The notes below the pieces were generated by a model. That model worked only from the letters and a program-made list of their open reading frames with translations. It was not told the DNA's origin and did no database searches. DNA of 64,000 bases from Tritrichomonas musculus (taxonomy: Eukaryota; Parabasalia; Tritrichomonadida; Tritrichomonadidae). Within the stretch, counting starts at the first letter, position 1, and each line of letters opens with the position of its first letter. A program made the translations under genes and the position numbers. This document shows, in pieces, positions 31,541-42,500 of this stretch. The DNA is taken from positions 3,596,001-3,660,000 of the forward strand of contig JAPFFF010000010.1 of NCBI GenBank assembly GCA_039105265.1. Direction: 5' to 3'.

Positions 31541-32409
31541 CTGTTTTGGTTAAATATTTTGTTATTATATAATGTTTTTGGGCGGTAGAAAAAAAGATAT
31601 TTGCATTTATTTTTTGGTTTATAAAGGTGAAATAATTATCGTAAAGGTGATTTTTTTAATTGAAGTTTTTATACTATTTTCTGAAGAATCAAAAAGGTAT
31701 TGTAATTAAAAATATAACTATTTCTATTTATTATAACATATAAAATCTATTTTTATGAAAAAATATTAAATTAATGATCTTTTGGAAAAAACTTAATATC
31801 TTCAATAATCCAAGCAAAAATCATCAAAATTAAAATTTGTTGTTTAATTATATATCAAATACAAATAAGTATTTATTAGTATAAATTAAATAGTAATTTT
31901 TGTTGAGATAATCGAAATAATAATCATCTAGAAAAAGCTACCTCCAGAAACTTTATAAAAAATTTAGGATAAATTTAGGTGCATATATAAACTAATTTTA
32001 TCCATGCATATGGAAATGATCACGGTACAATTTTGAGAAATAAGCAACCCAAAATTGAGAGAAAGTATTCAATTTTAAAATTTAAATCCATCATTTTCTT
32101 GATAAAATATCATTATTATTCTAAATAAAAGAAATAATTATACTAAATGTTTATAATAACAAGTAATATAACAAAATATAAATCGAAAAGTCTTTTTTGA
32201 AGGACTTTTTTCATCTCATCTTTTTTAAAAAAAGTAAACAGAATACTTTCTACCCTTCTCAAAAATGACTAATTCTATCAAAATACATTATACTGAGAAA
32301 ATATGACAATATGAAATAAAAAACTGTAATTTGCTTATATTTCACAATTATTTAAAGCACAAATTTTGAGAAATCGGAAAAGAAAATTTAAAAGGAATTG
32401 ATTAGATAT
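31541..32409. other. AT-rich intergenic DNA
   Basis: About 0.87 kb without a supported gene, RNA or repeat pair. Confidence 0.4.
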
Positions 32410-32806
32410 ATAGCAGTAATCACGTGATGTGAAAAATATTGAATTAAAAACAAAAATTTTATAACTTTTTCATTAAAAAGAATAGAAATATTTTGTATTT
32501 AAATAGCAGTTTTTTTTCACTTCATGTGATTTCTCACAAAAAGTGGGTTTAAAAGAAAAAGGACCACCTAAATTACCAAAAAAATGGCTTTAATTTCCGT
32601 AATTTTGGGAAGTCACCTCTCTTTTAAATTACTTCTTTGAGTGAACTAGGATGCATTCTTGGTGTTTGAGGCGTAAAACTATCTCCAATGCAAGCAAACT
32701 AAGAAATTCCAAGTAGCATTTTGTTGATTACGTTTAAAATTTTGTTTTACCTTAAGGTGAATATTATCTTTCAAAAAAAGTTTCACATCATGTGATTTTT
32801 GCTATA
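32410..32806. mobile_element. Probable ~397-bp MITE
   Basis: Imperfect inverted ends of about 24 bases: TATAGCAGTAATCACGTGATGTGAAA at the left and the inverse of TATAGCAAAAATCACATGATGTGAAA at the right. A third partial copy (TAGCAGTTTTTTTTCACTTCATGTGAT) lies near 32503. There is no coding capacity. The ends are compatible with a TA duplication, which would point to the Tc1/mariner superfamily, but TA is too short to prove it. Confidence 0.45.
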
Positions 32807-32961
32807 CTCTTATTTTTCAATATATTAGGCCAAATAATACAATTAAATTTGAATAAAAGTATAGAAAATTGAAAAGTTTACATACGATATTTAACTGTAT
32901 ATAAATCAATCGGTTTTCAGTTCAAACTTTTTTGTAATCACTTTTTTATAAGAAATCATTG

Positions 32962-33720
32962 ATGTCAGGTCAAACCAAATCAAAGAGAGAAAATTTAGCC
33001 GAGCAAAAGTATGAAGAGTTATACAAAGGAGCTGTCATTCCAGATAATATCAAGAACTGTGATATATATCATGTTACAAATAAACTTATATATGGAGAAC
33101 TTTACCAGCAAGGACAGCTTACCGACAAAGATCGTGAAATGGTCGCCATTGCAACACTCACAACATTAGGAACTCTCACAGTATTGCGCACGCATGTATA
33201 TTCTGCATTAAATTCTGGCTTAACACCTGTTGAAATTACAGAGACAATTTATCACTGTACACCGTATATTGGATTACCAAGAGTTTTGGAAGTAATTAAC
33301 GTTGTATTCGACGTTTTCAAAGAGAAAAATATTAAATTACCAGAAAGTCAAGGAACTGTCACTGAAGAAAACCGCTGGGACAAAGGAAAGGCTGCACAAT
33401 CGCAAATGTTCGGAAATATACCATCTACAAGGCCAGCTGAAGGTGAACCCAGATTTGGTCCAAGCTTTTTACCAGATTATTGCTTCGGTGATTTCTATAC
33501 AAGAACCGGTCTTACACTCGAACAACATGAGCTTATTACATGGATTTGCATTGCAACACTCGGTGGCGCTGAACCTCAACTAGCCGCACATTCAACTGGA
33601 AATAAGAATTTAGGAAAATCTAAAGAAATAATGATTGAAGTTTTAACTGATATGCTTCCATACATTGGTTACCCAAGAACATTAAATGCTTTAGGTGTTT
33701 TAAATAAGGCATACGAATAA
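32962..33720 (+). CDS. Tandem carboxymuconolactone decarboxylase (CMD/AhpD-fold) protein
   Basis: From the ATG at 32962 the product has 252 residues made of two CMD-like units. The first (about residues 40-115) holds LTDKDREMVAIATLTTLGT...LRTHVYSALNSGLTPVEITETIYHCTPYIGLPRVLE. The second (about 160-250) holds LTLEQHELITWICIATLGGAEPQLAAHSTGNKNLG...LTDMLPYIGYPRTLNAL. The AhpD-type CxxC redox pair is absent in both units, while the His of the helix (THVYSAL; AAHSTGN) is kept. It is thus closer to gamma-carboxymuconolactone decarboxylase-like or uncharacterised bacterial proteins than to peroxidase adaptors. The reaction is unknown. The family is bacterial, so transfer is likely. A TCATT directly precedes the ATG (32956). 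Confidence 0.85.
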   Translation: MSGQTKSKRENLAEQKYEELYKGAVIPDNIKNCDIYHVTNKLIYGELYQQGQLTDKDREMVAIATLTTLGTLTVLRTHVYSALNSGLTPVEITETIYHCTPYIGLPRVLEVINVVFDVFKEKNIKLPESQGTVTEENRWDKGKAAQSQMFGNIPSTRPAEGEPRFGPSFLPDYCFGDFYTRTGLTLEQHELITWICIATLGGAEPQLAAHSTGNKNLGKSKEIMIEVLTDMLPYIGYPRTLNALGVLNKAYE

Positions 33721-34591
33721 AGAAAATAAATAGCTTTGATTTTGTCAAATTTTTGTATATAAATATTATATTTTTAGTATTCAAGCAATCAGAATCAATC
33801 ATTTAGCTTCTTAATCATCGATTTCAATTTGACATTTTGAAATTTAAAATTGAAAATTTATTTTTATCCTTATGAAATATATTTATTTTTACGAATCATT
33901 AATCCTATAGTTTACGATCTTGGTTAGTAGCTATAATTTTTATAAATTATTAAAATAAAAATAATGATTTTATCAAAAGAAGATTATATCTATGTGTATA
34001 TATAACATTATGATTCTAACACATTCATGTAAATAATTGAATATAATTAAACTCATTTTATTTTCAACACAAATATATTCAATTATTTAAAATGGGTATA
34101 TTTTCTTACAAAATGGATATATCATATATCTTTTAGTTGTAATAGTAATTATTTAAAATATTATTAAATATTATGCGATTAATAGCAGTGTTCTCTTTTT
34201 AATTATAGAGTTTGAGTTAGTCATTTTAGTTAGAACAACTTTTTTACAACAATTTAAAAAGTTTCAAAGCGACTATTTATTGTTTTAATTTTTAACGTAT
34301 TAATTGCAAAAGAAAATTAACATAAATGTTATTTTTTCTTAAAGAAATAAGAGTTTTCATAATTAAATTAATCTGACATTATTTTATAATAAAAAAAAAA
34401 TTGAGAAAGAATAAATCAACTTTCGAAAAGTTTTATCGATCTTTATTTTTTTGATAAGTTATATTGAAAAAGTAGATATTAATTTTATTACAAAAAGTGA
34501 ATAAAGATTTTGTTGCATAGAAAAGCATTGAATAAATTCAATAATGACTAATGTGATCATGCAAAAATAATTACCTCAATTGAGAGTTTAT
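33721..34591. other. AT-rich intergenic spacer
   Basis: About 0.87 kb. No gene, RNA or repeat pair seen. A TCAAT at 34576 could be the initiator of the next gene. Confidence 0.4.
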
Positions 34592-35977
34592 ATGGTTAAG
34601 AGATTATTCTATTCAATGATAGAAACAAACAAGCTACATCTTAAGCCCTCTAGCATTTTAAATGTCCCAATTCAAAGCTATTCCAATGACTTTACATTTA
34701 TTGTTAATGGTAATGAATTTAAAACCAGTCGACTTGTCTCAGATTTGTTATCAACAACTATTAGTCGAATTCATTCAACAGATCCTACATTTGATCGATA
34801 TGTTATTGACACTCAACAAAAAGGTGATTTTTCTAGATTCCTACAACTTCTAAATTTTGAGGAAAAAGCAATATCAGAAAATGAAATAGGTTTTATTTCA
34901 GAAGTTATAAAGATTCTTGGCAATGATTCATTCGATATTATAGAATGCAATCAATCCAATGAAGTTACTGTTGACAATGTTTTTCGACTTATTAAGAATC
35001 ACCAACAATATGAAAAGTTCTATTCAAAAAGTTTCCAAGATGAAATGGATTTCATATCTTTACATTTTTTCGAACTTATTGAAACAAACAAAGAAGAAAT
35101 AAAAGCACTTGATATGAATACTCTTCTTAGTATCATAAATAGCGATAAACTTCAATTGAGATCGGAAGATCAACTTTTGATTTTTATTAACGAACTCTAT
35201 TCAATTGATTCAAAATATTCAATTCTTTTTGAATCCGTTGAATTTTTAAATGTATCAACAAAATCTATCAAAGAGTTTATCCAGATTTATGACAAAGAAG
35301 ATATGAGTCAAATTACATGGTTCAAGCTGTGCGAAAGGTTAAAAGAAGAAATTAATGACGATCAATCATATGAACCTATTACAATGAAAAAGAGATACAA
35401 GAAAGAGAACGAAAAAGAAGTAAAAGAGAAAAGAAGAAGGAGAAATAACCATGGACAAACAATTTCTTTCGCAGATGATAACTTATTTGATGGTATAATC
35501 AACTGTCTTCGAAACCAATCAGAAAAAATAGAAGAAGAAATTGATGTTACTGCATCATCTTGCTACATTAATACCGAAAATAATCAACCTAAAAATGTTA
35601 TTCATTATGATAATCAAAATGGTCGTTTTCATTCAAAAAGTGAAATGAACAATTGGATTAAAATCGATTTCAAAGAGCGTAGAGTTGTTCCAACTGAATA
35701 TAGTATAAGAACTGCTAAATGCTATGGTGTCAATGGACACCATCCCAAGAGTTGGGTTATTGAGTGTTCAAATGACAATGAAAGATGGGAAGTTCTTGAT
35801 GAAGAGAACAATTGTTCCCATCTAAATGGACCAAGTATGGTTCATACTTTCAAAATAAAAAATCAAACGCCAGATGAATTTAGATATATTCAAATTCGTC
35901 AGACTGGACCAGATTGGGCTGGTTCCAACTTTCTTGTGATTGAGTCATTTGAAATTTATGGTCAATTAATTCAATAA
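34592..35977 (+). CDS. BTB-like / F5-8C (discoidin) domain protein, paralogue of 6476-7867
   Basis: From the ATG at 34592 the product has 461 residues; the ATG at 34616 (MIETNKLHLKP) would match the paralogue's N-terminus about as well. The BTB-like start reads FTFIVNGNEFKTSRLVSDLL, nearly the same as in the gene at 6476. A helical middle and a very basic stretch (KKRYKKENEKEVKEKRRRR) follow at about residue 270. The C-terminal ~150 residues form a discoidin domain: NWIKIDFKERRVVPTEYSIR, HHPKSWVIECSNDNERWEVL, FRYIQIRQTGPDW and SFEIYGQL. The basic block is absent from the other copy and might be a nuclear or nucleic-acid targeting signal. The role is unknown. Confidence 0.8.
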   Translation: MVKRLFYSMIETNKLHLKPSSILNVPIQSYSNDFTFIVNGNEFKTSRLVSDLLSTTISRIHSTDPTFDRYVIDTQQKGDFSRFLQLLNFEEKAISENEIGFISEVIKILGNDSFDIIECNQSNEVTVDNVFRLIKNHQQYEKFYSKSFQDEMDFISLHFFELIETNKEEIKALDMNTLLSIINSDKLQLRSEDQLLIFINELYSIDSKYSILFESVEFLNVSTKSIKEFIQIYDKEDMSQITWFKLCERLKEEINDDQSYEPITMKKRYKKENEKEVKEKRRRRNNHGQTISFADDNLFDGIINCLRNQSEKIEEEIDVTASSCYINTENNQPKNVIHYDNQNGRFHSKSEMNNWIKIDFKERRVVPTEYSIRTAKCYGVNGHHPKSWVIECSNDNERWEVLDEENNCSHLNGPSMVHTFKIKNQTPDEFRYIQIRQTGPDWAGSNFLVIESFEIYGQLIQ

Positions 35978-36512
35978 ACAATTAGTTTTTTAATTTTCTC
36001 AAAAAACAAATTTATTTATACTTTTTTTATATAATAATAATCTGTAAACATTTATTTTATTAAAAAAAAATTGAGTTTTTTTAATAAAGTGATTGATAAA
36101 AATTCATATTTTTTTAAAAAAAAAAAAACAAAATTTTAGTTTGAATGAGAAATTGAAATTTGTAAATTGGTTTTTTTTATTTCATAACTTTTTGATATAT
36201 TTTTTATTTTTTACGCATATTGAAGTTTGAATTTATAAAAAATAATCAACAGATAAACATAACTTTTTATATGATTTAATTCAAATTAAAAATAATTTAT
36301 TCAAATTTATTAATTGTGATAAAGCAAAAAAACTATAAATATTTTAATAATTTCTTTTTATTATTTTAGTTATAATATATTTTTCATTTTATATTATAAT
36401 GTTAAAATTAAATAAAAAATAATATTATATATTATTAGGTAAATAATAGGATATGTTATATTTTTTTTCTTAACAAATAAATACCTCACAATTTCTTCCA
36501 TATAAACTCATC
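35978..36512. other. AT-rich spacer before the CH-domain gene
   Basis: About 0.5 kb of A/T runs. Nothing else supported. Confidence 0.4.
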
Positions 36513-36517
36513 TCATT
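36513..36517 (+). promoter_or_regulatory. Initiator-like TCATT
   Basis: TCATT 31 bases upstream of the ATG at 36544. It fits the trichomonad initiator, though the leader would be a little long. Confidence 0.35.
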
Positions 36518-36543
36518 TTTTTTCAAAATAAAAACAAAAACGA

Positions 36544-39500
36544 ATGAACGGACTTACTAAAGTTAACGATGAATGGATACCTCTTCAAAAAAAGGTTTTT
36601 ACAAGATGGGTAAACTTTCAATTAAAAGAACAACCAGAAAGTAAAATTAATGATATTTCGAAAGACTTAACCAATGGCGTTTCATTAGTACAACTTGCTA
36701 GAACACTTACAAGAAAAGAAACCCCACGAGGATGGTCAAAGCAACCAAAAAGGAATCTTGACATGGTTATGAATAATGATTTAGCTATTGAAATGTTCAC
36801 CAAAGATGGAGTCAATTTTGTCGGAATTTCAGGTAAAGATGTCAGTGATAACAACGAAAAGTTAATTCTTGGTTTAATTTGGACTCTAATTTTATATTAT
36901 ACAATCGGTGGAGCTGCTGACTATTCAGATAGCTCTTCCAAAGATAATAATGCACAAGCCGTTAAGTCATCTAAAAACAATAAAAAGGTCATTATGACAT
37001 GGGCCAACGACAGATTATCAAACTATCCAAATATTCAAAACTACACACCTTATGGCTTGATGTTATGCGCTTTACTTGATTCGTATGTTCCCGAAAAGAT
37101 CAATTATTTCTCACTTAATCCAGGGGATTCATTACATAATGCAGAACTTGCTACTAATGTAATGAATGAACTTGGAATTCCAGTTTTCGTCGATCCAGAA
37201 GAAAGCGTCAAATATAACAACCAAGTTGATGAAAAATCTCTTTTAACACAGCTTTCATCAGCCAAAAGAGTCTTAGATAATTTACAATTCAACTCTCGTT
37301 CTACTGAAAAAGTAACTCAATCTCATGAAATGACCACATCAACTCAAGAATCATCTACAATTCAAACAGATTCCTCCATAAATCAGTCATTAAGCCAATC
37401 TTCAGTAAATAAAGAATTATTGAAAATTGAATCAAATATCAATCAAGGCCAAATCGAAGCAGCTGCATCGCAATCCCAAATTGAATCCACTTCAAATAAT
37501 ACACAAGTTGAATCTTCATCTGCTTCAAAGTTCAAATCAGAATTAGTTGCTGATTATGACGTCATTGTTCCAAGTCAAATAACCGCTGTCTCTACTATTT
37601 CAAATGAATCGAATGCAGAAATTGAACGTTTAACAAAAGAACTTCAAATTGCACGAGATGAGATTTCAATCCTCAAAGAAGCAAAAGCAAAGGCGATCAT
37701 TGAATCTCACACTTTGACAGACACGATTGCCAAAATGGAGCAAGAATTGAGGGAATCGCGTGAAACAACAGGAATTGTCGAATCTCTACGTCAAACACTT
37801 TCTAACACAGAAGCCGAAATGCAAGCAATTGAAAAGGCAAAAGAAGCAGCCGAAGAATCAGCGAGAAGCGAATCAAAGGCAAAAATTGAAGCTCAAAACC
37901 AAGTCGAACAGCTTCGTAAAGAACTTGATGCTTTGAAGGCCGACAACAAAGTCAAGCAAGAAGAGATTGTTAAGTCTCAATCAGATACAAGTGAAGCAAT
38001 TTCTCAACTCCAAACAGAAACAAAGCAAAGAAGCGAATTTCAAGCTGAAATTGAAAAGTTACAAAAAGAATTGGCCGAGACCAAAGTAAGTAGCAAAGCT
38101 GAAATCGATCGTCTTACTCAATTATTATCTCAGGCTGAAGCCAAAATCGCTTCTCTGACTAAAGAATTGAGTGAATCACAAAATAAAGTTCAAGAGGAAG
38201 CCAATTCACTATCTCAGGCCCTCGAGGAAGCCAAGAAGGAATCAATTGCTCAATCGCAGTCAAAGACAGAAATCGATCAACTTAAGAAATCACTTGCTGA
38301 ATCAGAATCAAAAGTTGCATCATTATCAAAGTCACTCACTGAATCACAAAGCAAAGCAGAAGCAAATGCCAAATCATTATCTGATGTTCTCAACCAAGCC
38401 AAACAAGATTCAATTGCTCAATCGCAGTCAAAGACAGAAATCGATCAACTAAAGAAATCACTTGCTGAATCAGAGTCGAAAGTTGCATCATTATCAAAGT
38501 CACTCACTGAATCACAAAATCAAGCTGCCACTAACGCTAAATCATTATCTGATGCACTTAACCAAGTCGAGCAAGGAGCAATTGCTCAATCACAATCAAA
38601 GACTGAAATTGATCAACTCAAGATTGCTCTTTCCGAATCAGAGACAAAAGTCGCTTCTTTATCGAAGTCTTTAACTGAGTCTCAATCTAAGTCACAAGCA
38701 GATTCAAAGTCATTGTTTGAGTTCCAAACACAATCAAGAAATGAAATAGAACAACTTAAGAAATCACTTGCAGATTCAGAAGCCAAAGTTGCATCATTAT
38801 CGAAATCACTCACAGAATCACAAAACGAAGCCCAAGCCAACGCCAAATCACTATCTAATGCACTCGACCAGGTCAAACAAGAATCGATTGCACAATCACA
38901 ATCGAAGGCAGAAATTGATCAACTCAAAATTGCCCTTTCTGAATCAGAATCAAAAGTTGAATCTTTATCGAAGTCTTTGAGTGAATCACAAGCTGATTCT
39001 AAATCATTTTCCGAATTCCAATCAAAGTCAAAGCTTGAAATGGAACAATTGAGACAAAATCTTGCAGATTCAGAAGCCAAAGTCGCATCATTATCGAAAT
39101 CACTCACTGAATCACAAAACGAAGCCCAAGCAAACGCCAAATCATTAACAAATGCACTTGACCAGGTCAAACAAGAATCAATTGCACAATCACAATCGAA
39201 GACTGAAATTGATCAACTCAAGATTGCTCTTTCCGAATCAGAGACAAAAGTCGCTTCTTTATCGAAGTCTTTAACTGAGTCTCAATCTAAGTCACAAGCA
39301 GATTCAAAGTCATTGGTTGAGTTCCAAACACAATCAAGAAATGAAATAGAACAACTTAAGAAATCACTTGCAGACTCAGAAGCCAAAGTTGCATCATTAT
39401 CGAAATCACTCACAGAATCACAAAACGAAGCCCAAGCAAACGCCAAATCATTAACAAATGCACTTGAGCAAGTCAAACAAGAATCAATTGCACAATCACA

Positions 39501-42500
39501 ATCGAAGGCAGAAATCGATCAACTCAAGATTGCTCTTTCTGAATCAGAATCGAAAGTTGCATCTTTATCGAAGTCTTTGAGTGAATCACAAGCTGATTCT
39601 AAAACATTTTCCGAATTCCAATCAAAGTCAAAGCTTGAAATGGAACAATTGAGACAAAATCTTGCAGATTCAGAAGCCAAAGTCGCATCATTATCGAAAT
39701 CACTCACTGAATCACAAAACGAAGCCCAAGCCAACGCCAAATCATTATCTAATGCACTCGAGCAAGTCAAACAAGAATCGATTGCACAATCACAATCGAA
39801 GGCAGAAATCGATCAACTCAAAATTGCGCTTTCTGAATCAGAATCGAAAGTTAGTTCTCTTTCAGAAGCATTATCACAAACACAAGGAAAAGCTGATGCT
39901 GAAGCCAAATCATTATCAGATGAAGTTTCACGTCTTCAATCACAATCCAAGCTTCAAATCGATGAACTTCGTAGACAACTTGCTGAATCACAAGCAAAGG
40001 TAACTTCTCTTTCAGAAGAAATAGCCCGCGTTCAAAACGATTCACAGATTTCAATTCAAGAAATGAAGAACATTTTAGCTGAAACAGAACAAAAGAATGC
40101 CAAAGAAAATCGACGTCTTTCTCAGCTTTATTCGGAATCAGAGAAGTATCGTAATGCACTTTCAAAGGCGTTGAAAGAGACCGAAAAACAATTAAAGAAG
40201 AGAACTGATCAAGAAGGAACTATTAAGAAGCTCCAGGCTGAATTAACTAAGACTAGAGAAGACCTCCGATCTTATGAAACTCAATGCAAATCAGCAATTG
40301 CAGCAAAAGAAAAGCTTTCTGCAGAATATGCATCACTCAAGATCTCAAAAGCAAACGCTGATGCAAATGTAGTCACATTCAAAATTGCTCTTGAAAAAGC
40401 TGAATCACAACTTGCAAACCAAAGAGAAGCAAACGTCAAAGCAAATGAACAACTCAAGTCAATGAAGATTTCACAAGCCAAATCAGATTTAACTGTTGAC
40501 ACATTCAAGAAAGAACTTGCAAAAGCACATGAAAAACAATCTGAAAATGAAGCTAGCTTAAGAGCTGCCATTGAACAACAAAACAAGGCAAAAGAACAAG
40601 CTCAAGAGAGTTCTCTTTCACAACAAAGGCAACTCAAGAAAGTTCAAGATGAGCTTTTCAGCCTTAGAAAAGAAGTTGAAGAATTAAGAGCAGAAAAAGA
40701 TCAAATGCAAAAGACAAACGAAGACTCATTGTATGCCAAATACAGAGCTGAATCATTACTTCAAGCAATGAAGATTGCCAAAGAACAAGCTGAGGATTCA
40801 AATGATCAACTTAGGAATGCTAAAGAAAAGGCGGAAAATCAACTCGCTATTGAAAAGAAAGCTCATCTTAAGACCAAATGTGAATTGAGAGATGTTCAAG
40901 CTACAGTCAAACGTTATGAAGCTAAAGTTGCTATTCACATAGAAGAGAAAGAGAAGGCTGAAGCAATTGCTGATGAAACAAGAAAAGCTAAAGATAGAGC
41001 AATGTCAAACATCGTTGCAATCAAGATGGCCAAATCAAAGGCAGAGGATGAAGCAGCTGCATTCAAACGTGCTAAAGAAAAGGCAATTGCTGATGCTAAT
41101 GCTGCAAAAGAAGCAAAGAAACGTGCAGAAGAAGAAGCATTCAATCAAAAGACAGTCGCACTTCAAGCACAAAACAAAGCTGCACAAATGAAAGCTGAAA
41201 AGGAAATGATTGAACAAAGAGCAATAATGCAAAGAAAAGTTGATCTCAAGCAATCAGAAGCACTCAGACTTGCCAAGACACAAGCCGAAAAGGAGGCATC
41301 AAAACAAAAAGAAGCCAGAGAAAGGATTGAATCAAAGATTTATTACGTAATCAAGCAAACAAAGAAGGCTCAAAATGAACTTTCTGCTCAAAAGGAAACA
41401 ATTGAAAAGGCTCAAGCTGAAGTTGAAGCTCATAGAGAAGCTAAATTGAAGGCCGAAGAAGAAGTAATTGCTCAACAAGAAGCTAAGAAGAAAGTTGAAG
41501 CTGAATTAATTGCACAAAAACAATTGAAAGAATCTGCTGAAATACAGGCCAAAGTTCACAAAGAAGCTCAAATGAGAGCAGAAGCAGAAGTTCTTCGTGC
41601 AAAGCAAGAAAAGGCCAAATCTGATGCAAATGCAATTGAATTATCAAAGGCATTAACTGAAACACAAAAGACAGCAAGAGCCAAGGCAGAAGCTGATGCA
41701 CAAGCATTATCAATTGCTCAATCAGAGAAAGAAAGATTGATACAAGCATTGAGATTTGCTGAATCTGAAGCTCAAAGATTAAACAGCCAATTGCAGAAGA
41801 GCGCAAAAACAACAACTACAACAACAACTACTACTAAGATAACAACAACAACAAACTCAACTCAAATAGTAAATGTAAGAACAAATGAAAATTCAAATAC
41901 AAACACAAGCACAAGTGCAATTACAAATGCTAATACAAATACAAAAGCAATTACAAATACTAATACAAACACAAGAGCAATTACAAATGCAAACACAAAC
42001 ACAAACACAAGAGCAATTACAAATGCTAATGCAAACACAAACACAAGAGCAATTACAAATGCAAACACAAGAGCAATTACAAATGCTAATGCAAACACAA
42101 GAGCAATTACAAATGCTAATGCAAACACAAGAGCAATTACAAATGCAAACACAAGAGCAATTACAGACTCAAGTGCAAAGGAAATCACAAACGCAAATAC
42201 GACTAAAAGAGTTGATGCTGAAGTTGAAGTTCAATTACAAAACAACAATTCAAGCAACAGTTCAAATGTTAATTCAAGCACTGTTTATTCAAATGAAGAA
42301 GCCGCGGCATTATCAAGAGCCCTTTCACAAGCCTGGCAAAAATCGCGTGCATTAGGCCATCCTGTTGATGGCAACAACCGCCATTATCCAAGTGCAAACT
42401 TCGGTCTCACGATGACATTAAACAAGTCTGATTACAACGATGGCAAGAAAGTTGATGTGAACAGAGTGAAAAAGATTGATGATGAAAAGGTGACATTAGC

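Noticed and set aside
41862-42188. Hydrophobic minus-strand ORF opposite the NANTRAIT minisatellite
   Set aside because: It is the shadow of a coding repeat and consists of one repeated unit; the plus-strand gene explains the region.
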